Assembly (NCBI GenBank): GCA_028867115.1
Contig: JAGWGY010000005.1
Location: forward strand, 1-35,321
Direction of reading: 5' to 3'
From: Microcaldota archaeon
GTDB lineage: Archaea; Micrarchaeota; Micrarchaeia; Micrarchaeales; CABMGC01
Length of the DNA: 35,321 bases
A program made the position numbers and the translations under genes. The notes beneath the pieces were generated by a model that did not search any database, was not told where the DNA came from, and saw only the letters and a list, made by a program, of their open reading frames with translations. This document shows positions 8,999 to 16,339 of the stretch, piece after piece. Numbering within the stretch: position 1 is the stretch's first letter; every line of letters begins with the position of its first letter.

Positions 8999-9048
8999 AT
9001 ATATGCAATTTGGATAAAGCATATATGTAGGATATATGATGTATATCC
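8999..9048. promoter_or_regulatory. Two inverted repeats between nadV and the divergent gene
   Basis: In the 220-bp gap between nadV and the gene at 9189 there are two perfect short palindromes. ATATATGC (8999-9006) pairs with GCATATAT (9019-9026), and GGATATA (9030-9036) pairs with TATATCC (9042-9048) across a 5-bp spacer. The first overlaps the presumed nadV TATA box, so an operator is plausible. The sequence is AT-rich, so chance is not excluded. Confidence 0.35.
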
Positions 9049-9188
9049 CATGGGTCCTGCAGGCTGCTTCCTTAGAAAAGGATGCGTTTCTCGTTTTAAA
9101 TACTACAGCCACCGCTTCGTTTAAGCTCCCCAGAGGAGCAGACGTAGGCCAACAAAAGATTAATATTTCGCAAAAGCGATATTTTTCT

Positions 9189-9917
9189 ATGGGGAGGACA
9201 AAGGTAGTGCATGACGACGCCACGCTCGAGATAAAGAGGGCAAGGAAGTTCTTCATTTCGACTACTTATGTCAGCGTTCCGATTCCGAGGATAGCGCTCG
9301 AGCAGCTCCCTTTCGCCGGGGTCTACAGGGCGCTGGACAAGGACGTGATAACGCTGGACCCGGCCAAGGTCGGAACGGACAGGAAGGCTGTTGAGAGGTT
9401 CGCCGCATGGGTTTTCAGCGAGTATGCGGTCAACAACATTGAAGCGCTCAGCTCGAAGCCCCAGCTCTTTTTGCCAAAGGGGATAGGCGCAGAGGACTAC
9501 GCAATCCTGCAGGCCGGGTTGAGGAAGGCCGTCGCGCTGCTCTTTGAGAATGTTTATGTGACAAGGGAGATCAGCAACACATACTCGAGGGCTCTTGCGA
9601 TAATAAAGGGCCTCAATAAGCTCGGGTACGACTCGCTCTTTGAGGCGCAGAGCCTAAGGAAGAACATCGCTCTGGGCGCCAATGCGATATCGCACTCGAT
9701 CAACTACATGAACGACCCAAGGATGGAGATAGGGGTTGCTGCAGCTGCGCTCTCGATTGTGAACAGCGGGACTTTCACCTCGGAGGCGCTCAGGTTCCTG
9801 ATAAGGCCTGCAAACGACGTGATAAATTCCATAGCGCATATCTCGTGCGAGATCGACGAGAAGATAGAAATGCAAAAGGCACTTATGGGAGGGAGGCGCA
9901 CGGATGGTAGGATTTAA
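9189..9917 (+). CDS. Unknown helical protein
   Basis: A 242-aa protein I do not recognise. It is mostly alpha-helical by composition, with an Ala/Ile/Ser-rich second half (about residues 130-225) and no clear membrane span or metal motif. The frame is open upstream to 9036, but the ATG at 9189 is preferred. ATTAATATTT near 9158-9167 sits ~25 bp before it, and the upstream part reads through promoter-like AT-rich sequence. It is divergent from nadV. Its stop overlaps the stop of the next reverse gene by 4 bp. Confidence 0.65.
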   Translation: MGRTKVVHDDATLEIKRARKFFISTTYVSVPIPRIALEQLPFAGVYRALDKDVITLDPAKVGTDRKAVERFAAWVFSEYAVNNIEALSSKPQLFLPKGIGAEDYAILQAGLRKAVALLFENVYVTREISNTYSRALAIIKGLNKLGYDSLFEAQSLRKNIALGANAISHSINYMNDPRMEIGVAAAALSIVNSGTFTSEALRFLIRPANDVINSIAHISCEIDEKIEMQKALMGGRRTDGRI

Positions 9918-10168
9918 GTCCTCTTCAGCGATGCATAGATCTCCTTGCCTTCCTTTGTAAGCTCGATAACCACAGGGTCTCCGGAGAATGATGCAAGCTT
10001 TGGCTTATGCCGGAACGCCAGCTCGTTGAGTATAATCATCGCCTGAGAGTCGCTCTTGCCGTGTGTCTGAAGGTCCTTGCGGAGCTCGGCACACGATATC
10101 GGCCCGCCTTTCTTGCCAAGAGTGTGGAAGACGTAGTTCTCATCTGTCCCAAGCTGCAATTTTCCCAT
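9914..10168 (-). CDS. Small winged-helix-like protein
   Basis: An 84-aa protein whose pattern suggests a winged helix: a helix (YVFHTLGKKGG), PISCAELRKDLQ as helix 2, SDSQAMIILNELAF as a recognition-type helix, then a short beta wing (VVIELTKEGKEIY). It is possibly a small DNA-binding regulator, but this rests on pattern only. A TTG start 6 codons upstream exists. The ATG at 10168 is chosen because TTTTATATTT (about 10187-10196) lies 20-28 bp before it. Confidence 0.6.
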   Translation of the reverse strand: MGKLQLGTDENYVFHTLGKKGGPISCAELRKDLQTHGKSDSQAMIILNELAFRHKPKLASFSGDPVVIELTKEGKEIYASLKRT

Positions 10169-10207
10169 GATATTATATCGGCGCAAAAATATAAAATGGG
10201 GGAGGGC

Positions 10208-10960
10208 TCACGCCCTCTTCCTCATCACCTCCACAACCTCGCTCACAGCCTCCAGGTTCTTCCCCTTGAGTTCGTCGCGCAGGAGCCTGGCCGACTTCGT
10301 ATGGTACCGATGCGACTTGAGGAACTTCATCTGGAACTCGAGCCACTGCAGGTCCGACATTATCTTGTTGTCGAAGATTGCAAGCTCGAGCCGCACAAGG
10401 TGGCCCTTGAAGAAGAAATCCGGCCTGCCGAGGTTGTCAAGGTCGCAGTCGCAGATTATCCTCTCCAGATGGCTGCTTGGCTGCTGTGGCATCGTGGTCG
10501 CAAGGATCATCTTCTGCATCTCCTTCGTCTCCTCCTCTGTGTACTCGAACCTCTTCCCGATCTCGTATGCGATCTGGGCGCCGAACGGCTCGTTTGCCTT
10601 GTACTGCCGAATGAACCCGAGGTCGTGGAAGACCGCTGCTGCCGCTAGCAGCTCGCGCTTGTGGTCTGGCAGCCTCTCGAGCTCGCCGTAGAGTACGGAG
10701 CTGAGGTAGACGTCTATAGTGTGGAAGATGTTGTGGTAGAAGAGCCGATCGGCAAAGCTCGACCCCATGTAGAAATCCACCGTCTTGTCCTTCACTCCGG
10801 AGAGCCTCCAGTTGTGCATCAGCACTTCTAGCCTTGGAAGCCTTTGCTGCACCTGGGTTGCTATCGGGCTCTCTCCCTTTGCAGCCTCCCTGAGAAGCTC
10901 CTTTATTGCCTCTCCGGGCCTGAGTACCTCATATATCTCGCTCTTCTCCTTCTTCTTCAT
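10208..10960 (-). CDS. HD-domain phosphohydrolase
   Basis: A 250-aa protein with the metal-binding HD superfamily signature: His76 and His80 in YHNIFH, His112-Asp113 in FHDLG, and Asp residues at 171-175 in CDCDLDN. HD proteins hydrolyse phosphate esters, often nucleotides. The CDCDLDNLG region and the overall length resemble small nucleotide phosphohydrolases, but the substrate is unknown. GTTTTATAAT at about 11003-11012 is a likely TATA box, and GGTGATG upstream of the ATG is Shine-Dalgarno-like. The 158-bp gap to L24e holds only this promoter region. Confidence 0.88.
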   Translation of the reverse strand: MKKKEKSEIYEVLRPGEAIKELLREAAKGESPIATQVQQRLPRLEVLMHNWRLSGVKDKTVDFYMGSSFADRLFYHNIFHTIDVYLSSVLYGELERLPDHKRELLAAAAVFHDLGFIRQYKANEPFGAQIAYEIGKRFEYTEEETKEMQKMILATTMPQQPSSHLERIICDCDLDNLGRPDFFFKGHLVRLELAIFDNKIMSDLQWLEFQMKFLKSHRYHTKSARLLRDELKGKNLEAVSEVVEVMRKRA

Positions 10961-11118
10961 TCCGTGGCATTCCCATCACCTGATCTGACTAGGAGTGATT
11001 GGGATTATAAAACAAGTGTACAGGAATTTTGATTGCAAAATCTTGTAGTGGTGCCCTAAATAGCAACAGGGCGCAAGTAAAGCTAATACAGTAGCATGAT
11101 TCCGACGGGAATATGCAT

Positions 11119-11286
11119 TCACTGCTTCTGTTGCTCGCGGATCTCTTTTTGGCTCGGCTTCTTCTTCATCTTCACGTCGAACTTGAGGCATCGCTTCGAG
11201 CAGTAGTACCTAATCGTGCCGATCCTCTTGACGTACATGAGGCCGGTTCCCTTCTCGATCTCCTTAGTGCAGAATGAGCATTTCAT
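11119..11286 (-). CDS. rpl24e: Ribosomal protein L24e
   Basis: A 55-aa gene short enough to be missed by length filters. It begins MKCSFCTKEIEKGTG and contains YYCSKRC, giving the four-Cys zinc site of L24e (Cys3, Cys6, Cys29, Cys33). A basic tail rich in Lys follows. It is a large-subunit ribosomal protein. The ATG is 1 bp after the S28e stop, and the order L7Ae-S28e-L24e is the standard archaeal arrangement. The nucleoside diphosphate kinase gene that often follows is absent here. Confidence 0.95.
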   Translation of the reverse strand: MKCSFCTKEIEKGTGLMYVKRIGTIRYYCSKRCLKFDVKMKKKPSQKEIREQQKQ

Positions 11287-11287
11287 T

Positions 11288-11584
11288 TCATCTTACCCTT
11301 ATCTGTTTTGCCTCCCTCGTCGTGTCCGGGAGCCTGACATAGTCGCCGACCTTAACCTTGCCTGCGATGTTCCTCCTTATGACCCTTCCCTTGTCCTGGC
11401 CCTCGAGTATCTTGGCCATTATCTGCCTCACCTCGCCGTATATCCCAGTCCTTCCCTTCACCACTTCCACCACCTGCGCAAGGTAGCCGTCAAACGGCTT
11501 CTCCTGCTTCTGCTGCACCTGCTGCGCTGCTGCGGCTGGCGCTGGAGCCTGTGGCTTTTCTGGCTTGTCGGGCTGGTCTGCCAT
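11288..11584 (-). CDS. rps28e: Ribosomal protein S28e with N-terminal extension
   Basis: The C-terminal ~68 residues are S28e ([20 protein letters not shown], then [18 protein letters not shown] and a terminal REAKQIRVR), an OB-fold small-subunit protein. The first ~28 residues are a Pro/Ala/Gln/Lys low-complexity extension absent from typical S28e. The ATG at 11584 is preferred over a GTG three codons upstream, because GTGATCC, a strong match to the archaeal Shine-Dalgarno, ends 2 bp before it. The gene lies between L7Ae (13 bp away) and L24e (1 bp). Confidence 0.95.
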   Translation of the reverse strand: MADQPDKPEKPQAPAPAAAAQQVQQKQEKPFDGYLAQVVEVVKGRTGIYGEVRQIMAKILEGQDKGRVIRRNIAGKVKVGDYVRLPDTTREAKQIRVR

Positions 11585-11597
11585 CTGGATCACTTAA

Positions 11598-12053
11598 TTA
11601 TTTTGCCTCCTCCTTCTTAGGCTTCGGCGCCTTGGGCTTTGCCTCCTTCTTCTCTACAGGGGCTGCCTCTGCCTTCTTCTCCGATGCAGGCATCTTGCCT
11701 GATATCTTGGATGCGATATCCTTGATGAGCGGCTCTGCTTCTGCGCTCTTCTCTATTGCGATTGCTGCGCAAGGGACCTTCAGGCCTGCTGCGTTTCCGA
11801 GCGCCTGCTTTGTAGGGACATAGACAAGGTTCATCCTCTTCTGCTCGCAGAGCATAGGGATGTGCATCACGACCTCCTCAGGCTCAACGTCCTCGGCAAG
11901 GACCACGAGAGTCGCCATTCCGCGCTCTATGCTCTTTGTCGCCTCGTTGACGCCCTTTCGGACGCCGTTGGACTGCCTTGCAAGCCTTACTGCCTCAAGT
12001 GCCTTGTCAGAAATCTCCTTTGATACTTCGAATTTTACGTAACCCTTTGCCAT
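11598..12053 (-). CDS. rpl7ae: Ribosomal protein L7Ae with Lys/Ala tail
   Basis: A 151-aa kink-turn RNA-binding protein. In archaea L7Ae serves the large ribosomal subunit and also box C/D, H/ACA and RNase P particles. The core (to about residue 120) is clear: VRKGVNEATKSIERG, LVVLAEDVEPEEVV, HIPMLCEQKRM, VPTKQALGNAAGL. The last ~30 residues are a Lys/Ala/Glu/Pro tail beyond the usual ~120-125 aa length. GAGGGTG just before the ATG is Shine-Dalgarno-like. A TATA-like TTTATATG at about 12116-12123 lies in the gap behind EF-2, so this is probably a separate operon head. Confidence 0.97.
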   Translation of the reverse strand: MAKGYVKFEVSKEISDKALEAVRLARQSNGVRKGVNEATKSIERGMATLVVLAEDVEPEEVVMHIPMLCEQKRMNLVYVPTKQALGNAAGLKVPCAAIAIEKSAEAEPLIKDIASKISGKMPASEKKAEAAPVEKKEAKPKAPKPKKEEAK

Positions 12054-12144
12054 AGTTTCACCCTCATCTCATCGGTGTGAGTATAAGTAGAACAGTAAAT
12101 CATATTCTGCTCTCAACATATAAATATCTATTCATAGCCTCGGT

Positions 12145-14337
12145 TCAGTCCATGTAGAACGACGGTGGAGGCACGTCAGGAGGAAGTCCCTTCCTTGTCC
12201 TGATCTCCCTAACTACCTTCGCCTGGAGCTCCTTTGGCATCTTCTCGAATCCCGCGTACTCAGGGTACCATATCGCCTTGCCCTTTGTCGCGCTTCGCAT
12301 CTCGTTCGAGAAGCCCTTGATTACCTCTGAGACCGGCATCTTTGCGATTATGGTTGCCTGCTCTCTCTCCTGCTCGATGTTAAGTATCTGTCCCCTCCTT
12401 CCCTGCAGCAGGCTGATTACGTCTGACATGTACTCCTGAGGGATCGAGACCGTGAACTTCTGCTTCGGCTCAAGAAGCGTGACTCCTGCCATGAGCATTC
12501 CAGCCCAGATCGGCCTCCTCATTGTAGGTATTATCTGCGCAGGCCCCCTGTGGACAGGGTCCTCGTGGATCGTTGCATCCTTGATCAGGACCTTTACGCC
12601 GTAGCACTTCTCCTTTGCCATCGGGCCGTCCCTTATCGCCTCCATGAATCCCTCCACCATGAGTTCCATTACCTCGTTGAGGTACTGCACCCCGTGGGTT
12701 GCATCGATCAGCACGCTCGAGTTCATTATGCATTCTACACCCTTTGCCTCTTCCCTTGACATGCCCGCCTTGATGAACTCCTCGACGTGCGCCTTGCCCT
12801 TTGGCTTGCCGTCCTTGTATGCGCCGCCCTCGAGCAGCTCGATCACGCCCGGCTCGAGAGGCTTTACGTCTATGTAGAATCGCGTGTGCTTGTTCGGGGA
12901 CTTGCCCTCTACATCCTTGGCCTCGCCGTCTATGGTCTCCTTGTAGACCACAATCGGCTCGCTTGTCTGGATCGGAATCTTGAACTCGTCGCGCAGCTTC
13001 GTCTCTATGACCTCAAGGTGCAGCTCACCCATTCCGCTGATAAGGTGCTCGCCGGTCTCCTGGTTGATTTCTGCGACTATGGTCTGGTCCCCCTTCATGA
13101 GGTCGCGCAGCGCCTGAATCAGCTTCATCGTGTCCCTCGGGTCCTTCGCCTCGACAGCCTTTGTTACCACGGGCTTTGAGTAGTGGACGATCTGCTCGAA
13201 GGGATCTATGTTGCTCTCGCTTGCTGTGTCCCCGATTGCAAGGTTCTTAAGCCCGATTAATGCGGCGATGTTCCCTGCAGGTATCTCGTCTACCAGGACC
13301 CTCTCTGGCCCCATGTAGATCCCGACCTGCGAGACTCTCTGCGTGCCATCCTGTCCTGACAGGTAGAGCGTGCTTCCCTTCTTTACTGTTCCTGAGAACA
13401 CCCTTCCCACTGCAACGTCTCCGCTGTGAGGGTCTGACGCTACTCCGAATATTATCAGGTTCGTATTCGCCTTTGCATCCACGTTTATCATGGATTTGCC
13501 TTCATCGCTGTTGATGTCCCCGTGCCAGAGGTATGGGATTCTGTATGCCTGCGCCTGCCTTGGGTTTGGCAGGTGCTCTATGATCATCGTCAGCGTTGCC
13601 TCGTCTATAGGGGCAACCTCCTGAAGCTTCTTCTCATCGTTTGCCGCAGTCAGAGCGAATATGTCCTTGAACGTGGTCTTGTGGCGCTCCATGATCCTCT
13701 TTGATATCGCCCACTTCCTCGCGGCGCTGCCGATGCAGACGCTTCCATCGTCTACGCTCACCTTCCACTTGCCGACGAATTCCTCCGGCGCGTATGAATC
13801 GATAAGCTTGTTGACATTTGCAATCAGCTCGAGGAGCCTCTCGAACGTCTGTTCTGGCGTGAGCCTCAGCTCGAGGAGCAGCCTGTCTACCTTGTTGATG
13901 AACAGGACCGGCTTTGCCTTCTCCTTGAGAGCCTGCCTGACGACAGTTTCTGTCTGCGGCATGATTCCCTCTACAGGGTCGACTACCAGGATCACTCCGT
14001 CTACTGCCCTCATCGATCTTGTGACGTGGCCTCCGAAGTCTACGTGTCCCGGGGTGTCGATAAGGTTGATTATGAAGTCCTTGCCGTCGTATGGGAAGGC
14101 AAGCGAGATGTTTGCAGACTTGATCGTCATCTTCCTGTCCTTCTCGATAGCCTCGTAGTTTGTGTAAAGGGCTTCTCCAGCGACCTGCTTTGAGATGATT
14201 CCCGCCTTTGCAAGCAGAGAATCCGTCAGGGTGGTCTTGCCGTGGTGGACGTGCGCAACTATTGCGACGTTCCTGATCCTGTCGATATCAGTCATTATTT
14301 TTGCAGCCTCTTCAGCCGCGAATTCTCTTCGAACCAT
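12145..14337 (-). CDS. fusA: Translation elongation factor aEF-2
   Basis: A 730-aa GTPase that drives ribosomal translocation. It has the G1 loop at residues 28-36, DTPGHVDF (G3) and NKVD (G4), the EF-2 beta-barrel and domains III-V. Domain IV carries HEDPVHRGPAQ with the His (about 596) that is modified to diphthamide in archaea and eukaryotes. The G1 loop reads AHVHHGKTT, whereas aEF-2 normally has AHI/VDHGKT; the usual Asp is His31 (codon CAC). It starts 4 bp after the S7 stop, in the L30e-S12-S7-EF2 operon. The EF-1alpha gene that often follows is absent. Confidence 0.98.
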   Translation of the reverse strand: MVRREFAAEEAAKIMTDIDRIRNVAIVAHVHHGKTTLTDSLLAKAGIISKQVAGEALYTNYEAIEKDRKMTIKSANISLAFPYDGKDFIINLIDTPGHVDFGGHVTRSMRAVDGVILVVDPVEGIMPQTETVVRQALKEKAKPVLFINKVDRLLLELRLTPEQTFERLLELIANVNKLIDSYAPEEFVGKWKVSVDDGSVCIGSAARKWAISKRIMERHKTTFKDIFALTAANDEKKLQEVAPIDEATLTMIIEHLPNPRQAQAYRIPYLWHGDINSDEGKSMINVDAKANTNLIIFGVASDPHSGDVAVGRVFSGTVKKGSTLYLSGQDGTQRVSQVGIYMGPERVLVDEIPAGNIAALIGLKNLAIGDTASESNIDPFEQIVHYSKPVVTKAVEAKDPRDTMKLIQALRDLMKGDQTIVAEINQETGEHLISGMGELHLEVIETKLRDEFKIPIQTSEPIVVYKETIDGEAKDVEGKSPNKHTRFYIDVKPLEPGVIELLEGGAYKDGKPKGKAHVEEFIKAGMSREEAKGVECIMNSSVLIDATHGVQYLNEVMELMVEGFMEAIRDGPMAKEKCYGVKVLIKDATIHEDPVHRGPAQIIPTMRRPIWAGMLMAGVTLLEPKQKFTVSIPQEYMSDVISLLQGRRGQILNIEQEREQATIIAKMPVSEVIKGFSNEMRSATKGKAIWYPEYAGFEKMPKELQAKVVREIRTRKGLPPDVPPPSFYMD

Positions 14338-14341
14338 GCAA

Positions 14342-15091
14342 CTACCTTGCGCTTCTCGCCATTCTCTCGGATTCGACCCTCTTCTTTATCGCATAGCTGT
14401 TAGGGTCGTTGTTCGCAGCCAAGATGAGCTCGTTTGCGAGCGCATCAGAAAGAGACCTCCTGTTCTTGAACGCCCCGATGACTGCGGAGAATGCGAGATT
14501 GTTGATTGCGATGTTGACTCTCCTCAGAGAGCTGACGTCGACTGCGACGTTGTATGATATGCCGCCGTATCGCACCCTTGTGGTGTCCTCGATAGGCGCC
14601 GCCCTCTCAAGGGCGTTTATGTAAACCTGAAGCGGGTTCTTCTTTGTCTGCAGCGCTATTCGGTCGAACGCATCCTCAACGATGTGCATGACCTTGAGCT
14701 TCTTGCCCTGCAGCTGTCCCTCTGTCCTGATAACGTGACCCCCAACCTTGTGGCCCGTGCCCCCTCTCATCAGCTTGTTCATCAATCGCTCGACTATGTT
14801 GGTCCTCCCGTCCTTGCTTCTTCCATAGACGTTAGGGTAAGCCTTGGGTACAAGATTCACATAGCCAGACAGGCTCTGGTCGTTTATTATGATGTCGCGG
14901 TAGCTGTACTTTCCGAAGAGGAGCTGCTCGTCGATGTTTGACTCGAACACCTTCTTCTTAGACGACTTTGGCCTTTGGGACTCTGTTGTGGCCTCAGACG
15001 AAGCAGGCGCTATTGCCTCTGCTTCTGCAGCCTTTCTCTTTGGCTTTTGCTGCTTCTTTTGAGCGTTCAAAATCTCTGCTTCATCTGCCAT
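14342..15091 (-). CDS. rps7: Ribosomal protein S7 with N-terminal extension
   Basis: The conserved archaeal S7 core starts near residue 48 and ends with the typical AIKKRVESERMARSAR. Diagnostic parts are NIVERLMNKLMRGGTGHKVGGH, the helix KKNPLQVYINALERAAP and RYGGISYNVAVDVSSLRR. The protein binds 16S rRNA in the small-subunit head. The first ~47 residues are a Lys/Ala/Ser/Glu-rich extension, making it 249 aa against roughly 190-220 usual in archaea. It is 4 bp after S12 and 4 bp before EF-2. Confidence 0.97.
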   Translation of the reverse strand: MADEAEILNAQKKQQKPKRKAAEAEAIAPASSEATTESQRPKSSKKKVFESNIDEQLLFGKYSYRDIIINDQSLSGYVNLVPKAYPNVYGRSKDGRTNIVERLMNKLMRGGTGHKVGGHVIRTEGQLQGKKLKVMHIVEDAFDRIALQTKKNPLQVYINALERAAPIEDTTRVRYGGISYNVAVDVSSLRRVNIAINNLAFSAVIGAFKNRRSLSDALANELILAANNDPNSYAIKKRVESERMARSAR

Positions 15092-15095
15092 TCAA

Positions 15096-15524
15096 TCATC
15101 TCTTAGGCTTCTCCTTCTTTCCCGTAATTATCTGGTACACGTCGACGCCGTTTATCGCAACCACCCTGTACTTCCAGCCAGGGATGCAACCCATCTGGCC
15201 GCGCTGCGAACCGCCGAGACCCTGTATCGTGACCTCGTCGTGCTCGTCGATGTAGTTGATAGTTCCGTCGCCAGGCACAAAGCACCCGACAACCTTGCCG
15301 TTCTTGATCAGCTGCGCCTTCACTCCCTTGAGCTGTCCGGAGTGCGGCTGCTTCTGACCTGCAGCGATCTTCTGGAGGACTATTGCCTTTGCCCTAGGAA
15401 CAGGGCCGACTGCGTCGTACTTCGCCTTGTTCTTGAAGTACTTCCTCTTCCACCACTTCTTGAGCATTCGCTGGTGCTTTCTCTTTCGCATCATTTCCTT
15501 GGCTGCAAATTCTCCTCGTGGCAA
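15096..15524 (-). CDS. rps12: Ribosomal protein S12, divergent decoding loop
   Basis: A 142-aa small-subunit protein of the decoding centre. It is identified by PVPRAKAIVLQKI, QLIKNGK, INYIDEHDEV and the GKKEKPKR end. The start is taken as TTG at 15524. This gives MPRGEFAAKE, which aligns with the M-G-x-G-x-x-AA start of archaeal S12, and GGTG lies 5 bp before it, just after the L30e stop. A TTG at 15554 would overlap L30e and add 10 unlikely residues. The usual KQPNSA(I)RKCVRV loop reads KQPHSGQLKGVKA, and MGDIPGVRY reads MGCIPGWKY. The archaeal neighbour nusA is missing upstream. Confidence 0.95.
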   Translation of the reverse strand: MPRGEFAAKEMMRKRKHQRMLKKWWKRKYFKNKAKYDAVGPVPRAKAIVLQKIAAGQKQPHSGQLKGVKAQLIKNGKVVGCFVPGDGTINYIDEHDEVTIQGLGGSQRGQMGCIPGWKYRVVAINGVDVYQIITGKKEKPKR

Positions 15525-15534
15525 TATAACACCA

Positions 15535-15837
15535 TTAAGCGTATTCCTCTTCAAGGATCTTCGAGTTCCCTGGCTCCATTATGGCCACAGCGTTCACCGA
15601 GTACGGCTTTCCGCACACGGTCCCGAGCTCGAGAGATCCTTCCTTGTACTTTATCAGCTTGACGTTGGCTACCCCGCACGTGTGCGCAAGGTCGGCAACC
15701 GCCTGCTTCTTTCCCTTCTCTGCGACGATGACCAGCTTTGCCTTGTCTCCGCCGATCGCGCGCATCACCTCGTTGACTCCCAGGGCAACCTTTCCAGTGT
15801 CCACTGCAAGACGTATGTCCTTGGCTAAGTCACTCAT
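15535..15837 (-). CDS. rpl30e: Ribosomal protein L30e
   Basis: A 100-aa member of the L7Ae/L30e RNA-binding family, at the usual length for archaeal L30e. Diagnostic stretches are DIRLAVDTGKVALGVNEVMRA, KLVIVAEKG, and GSLELGTVCGKPYSVNAVAI. The ATG at 15837 is preceded by GTGATAACC, a Shine-Dalgarno-like match. It heads the operon L30e-S12-S7-EF2. RNA polymerase subunit genes that normally precede L30e in archaea are not present. Confidence 0.97.
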   Translation of the reverse strand: MSDLAKDIRLAVDTGKVALGVNEVMRAIGGDKAKLVIVAEKGKKQAVADLAHTCGVANVKLIKYKEGSLELGTVCGKPYSVNAVAIMEPGNSKILEEEYA

Positions 15838-15920
15838 GGTTATCACAACAAAAAGATGCAAAAAGCACCAGCGCAGACGCACAGTTAGTGTCGTTGCGAT
15901 GTTATATTATCTCTCTAGAA

Positions 15921-15932
15921 GGTATTTAAAGG
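15921..15932 (-). promoter_or_regulatory. TATA/BRE promoter of the L30e-S12-S7-EF2 operon
   Basis: Read on the reverse strand, CCTTTAAATACC is a textbook archaeal TATA box. It lies ~85 bp before the L30e ATG, predicting a leader of about 60 nt that ends in a Shine-Dalgarno-like GTGATAACC. It also lies just behind the stop of the reverse winged-helix gene. Confidence 0.6.
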
Positions 15933-15943
15933 TTACATAGGTC

Positions 15944-16210
15944 TTAAATTTGTTCAATTGCACGCAAAATCTTCAAGCCTCTGTTGGACAACCTGTAGAA
16001 GTTGCTATATTTATATCCGATTTTCTTTGACTCCACCTCGATTAAACCGTATTCTAATAGCCTAGTAAGGTTGACAGAAAGGGTTTTAGGGTTACTTACA
16101 TGAGACCGTAGATCTGAAAAACGGAGCGGGGTGCCTTTTAGTGCTTTGAGTATTTTGATGCTGTAACGCTTCATCATTATATGAATAGTATCATATTTGT
16201 CATACTTCAT
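15944..16210 (-). CDS. Winged-helix transcriptional regulator
   Basis: An 88-aa protein with a HxlR/ArsR-like winged helix: SIKILKALKGTPLRFSDLRS, SNPKTLSVNLTRLLEYGLI as the recognition helix, then a wing ending FYRLSNRGLKILRAI. It probably binds DNA as a dimer. Its codons are much more AT-rich than the ribosomal genes beside it, matching the island at 16.3-18.0 kb, and it is divergent from that island's genes. It may be the island's own regulator. Several in-frame Met codons near the N-terminus leave the start uncertain by up to 12 codons. Confidence 0.75.
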   Translation of the reverse strand: MKYDKYDTIHIMMKRYSIKILKALKGTPLRFSDLRSHVSNPKTLSVNLTRLLEYGLIEVESKKIGYKYSNFYRLSNRGLKILRAIEQI

Positions 16211-16339
16211 AAAATTATTTTCCCATTTGATATATTTACCTTTTCTAAATAGAAAGTTAGCTTTACTACATTACACTTAAATATCTTATTATACATTTAA
16301 ATCATCGTAAGGTAACTTCGAGAATTAAAGTTGGACGCC

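Noticed and set aside
8053-9030. 325-codon forward open frame
   Set aside because: It is antisense to nadV, whose motifs are complete. The translation is a low-information Arg/Leu/Val/His shadow.
9036-9188. Upstream extension of the 242-aa gene
   Set aside because: The extra 51 codons pass through a palindrome and TATA-like sequence and start inside the regulatory region.
15525-15554. Longer N-terminus for S12 from TTG at 15554
   Set aside because: It would overlap the L30e coding end and add residues absent from archaeal S12. TTG at 15524 has a Shine-Dalgarno and aligns with the family start.
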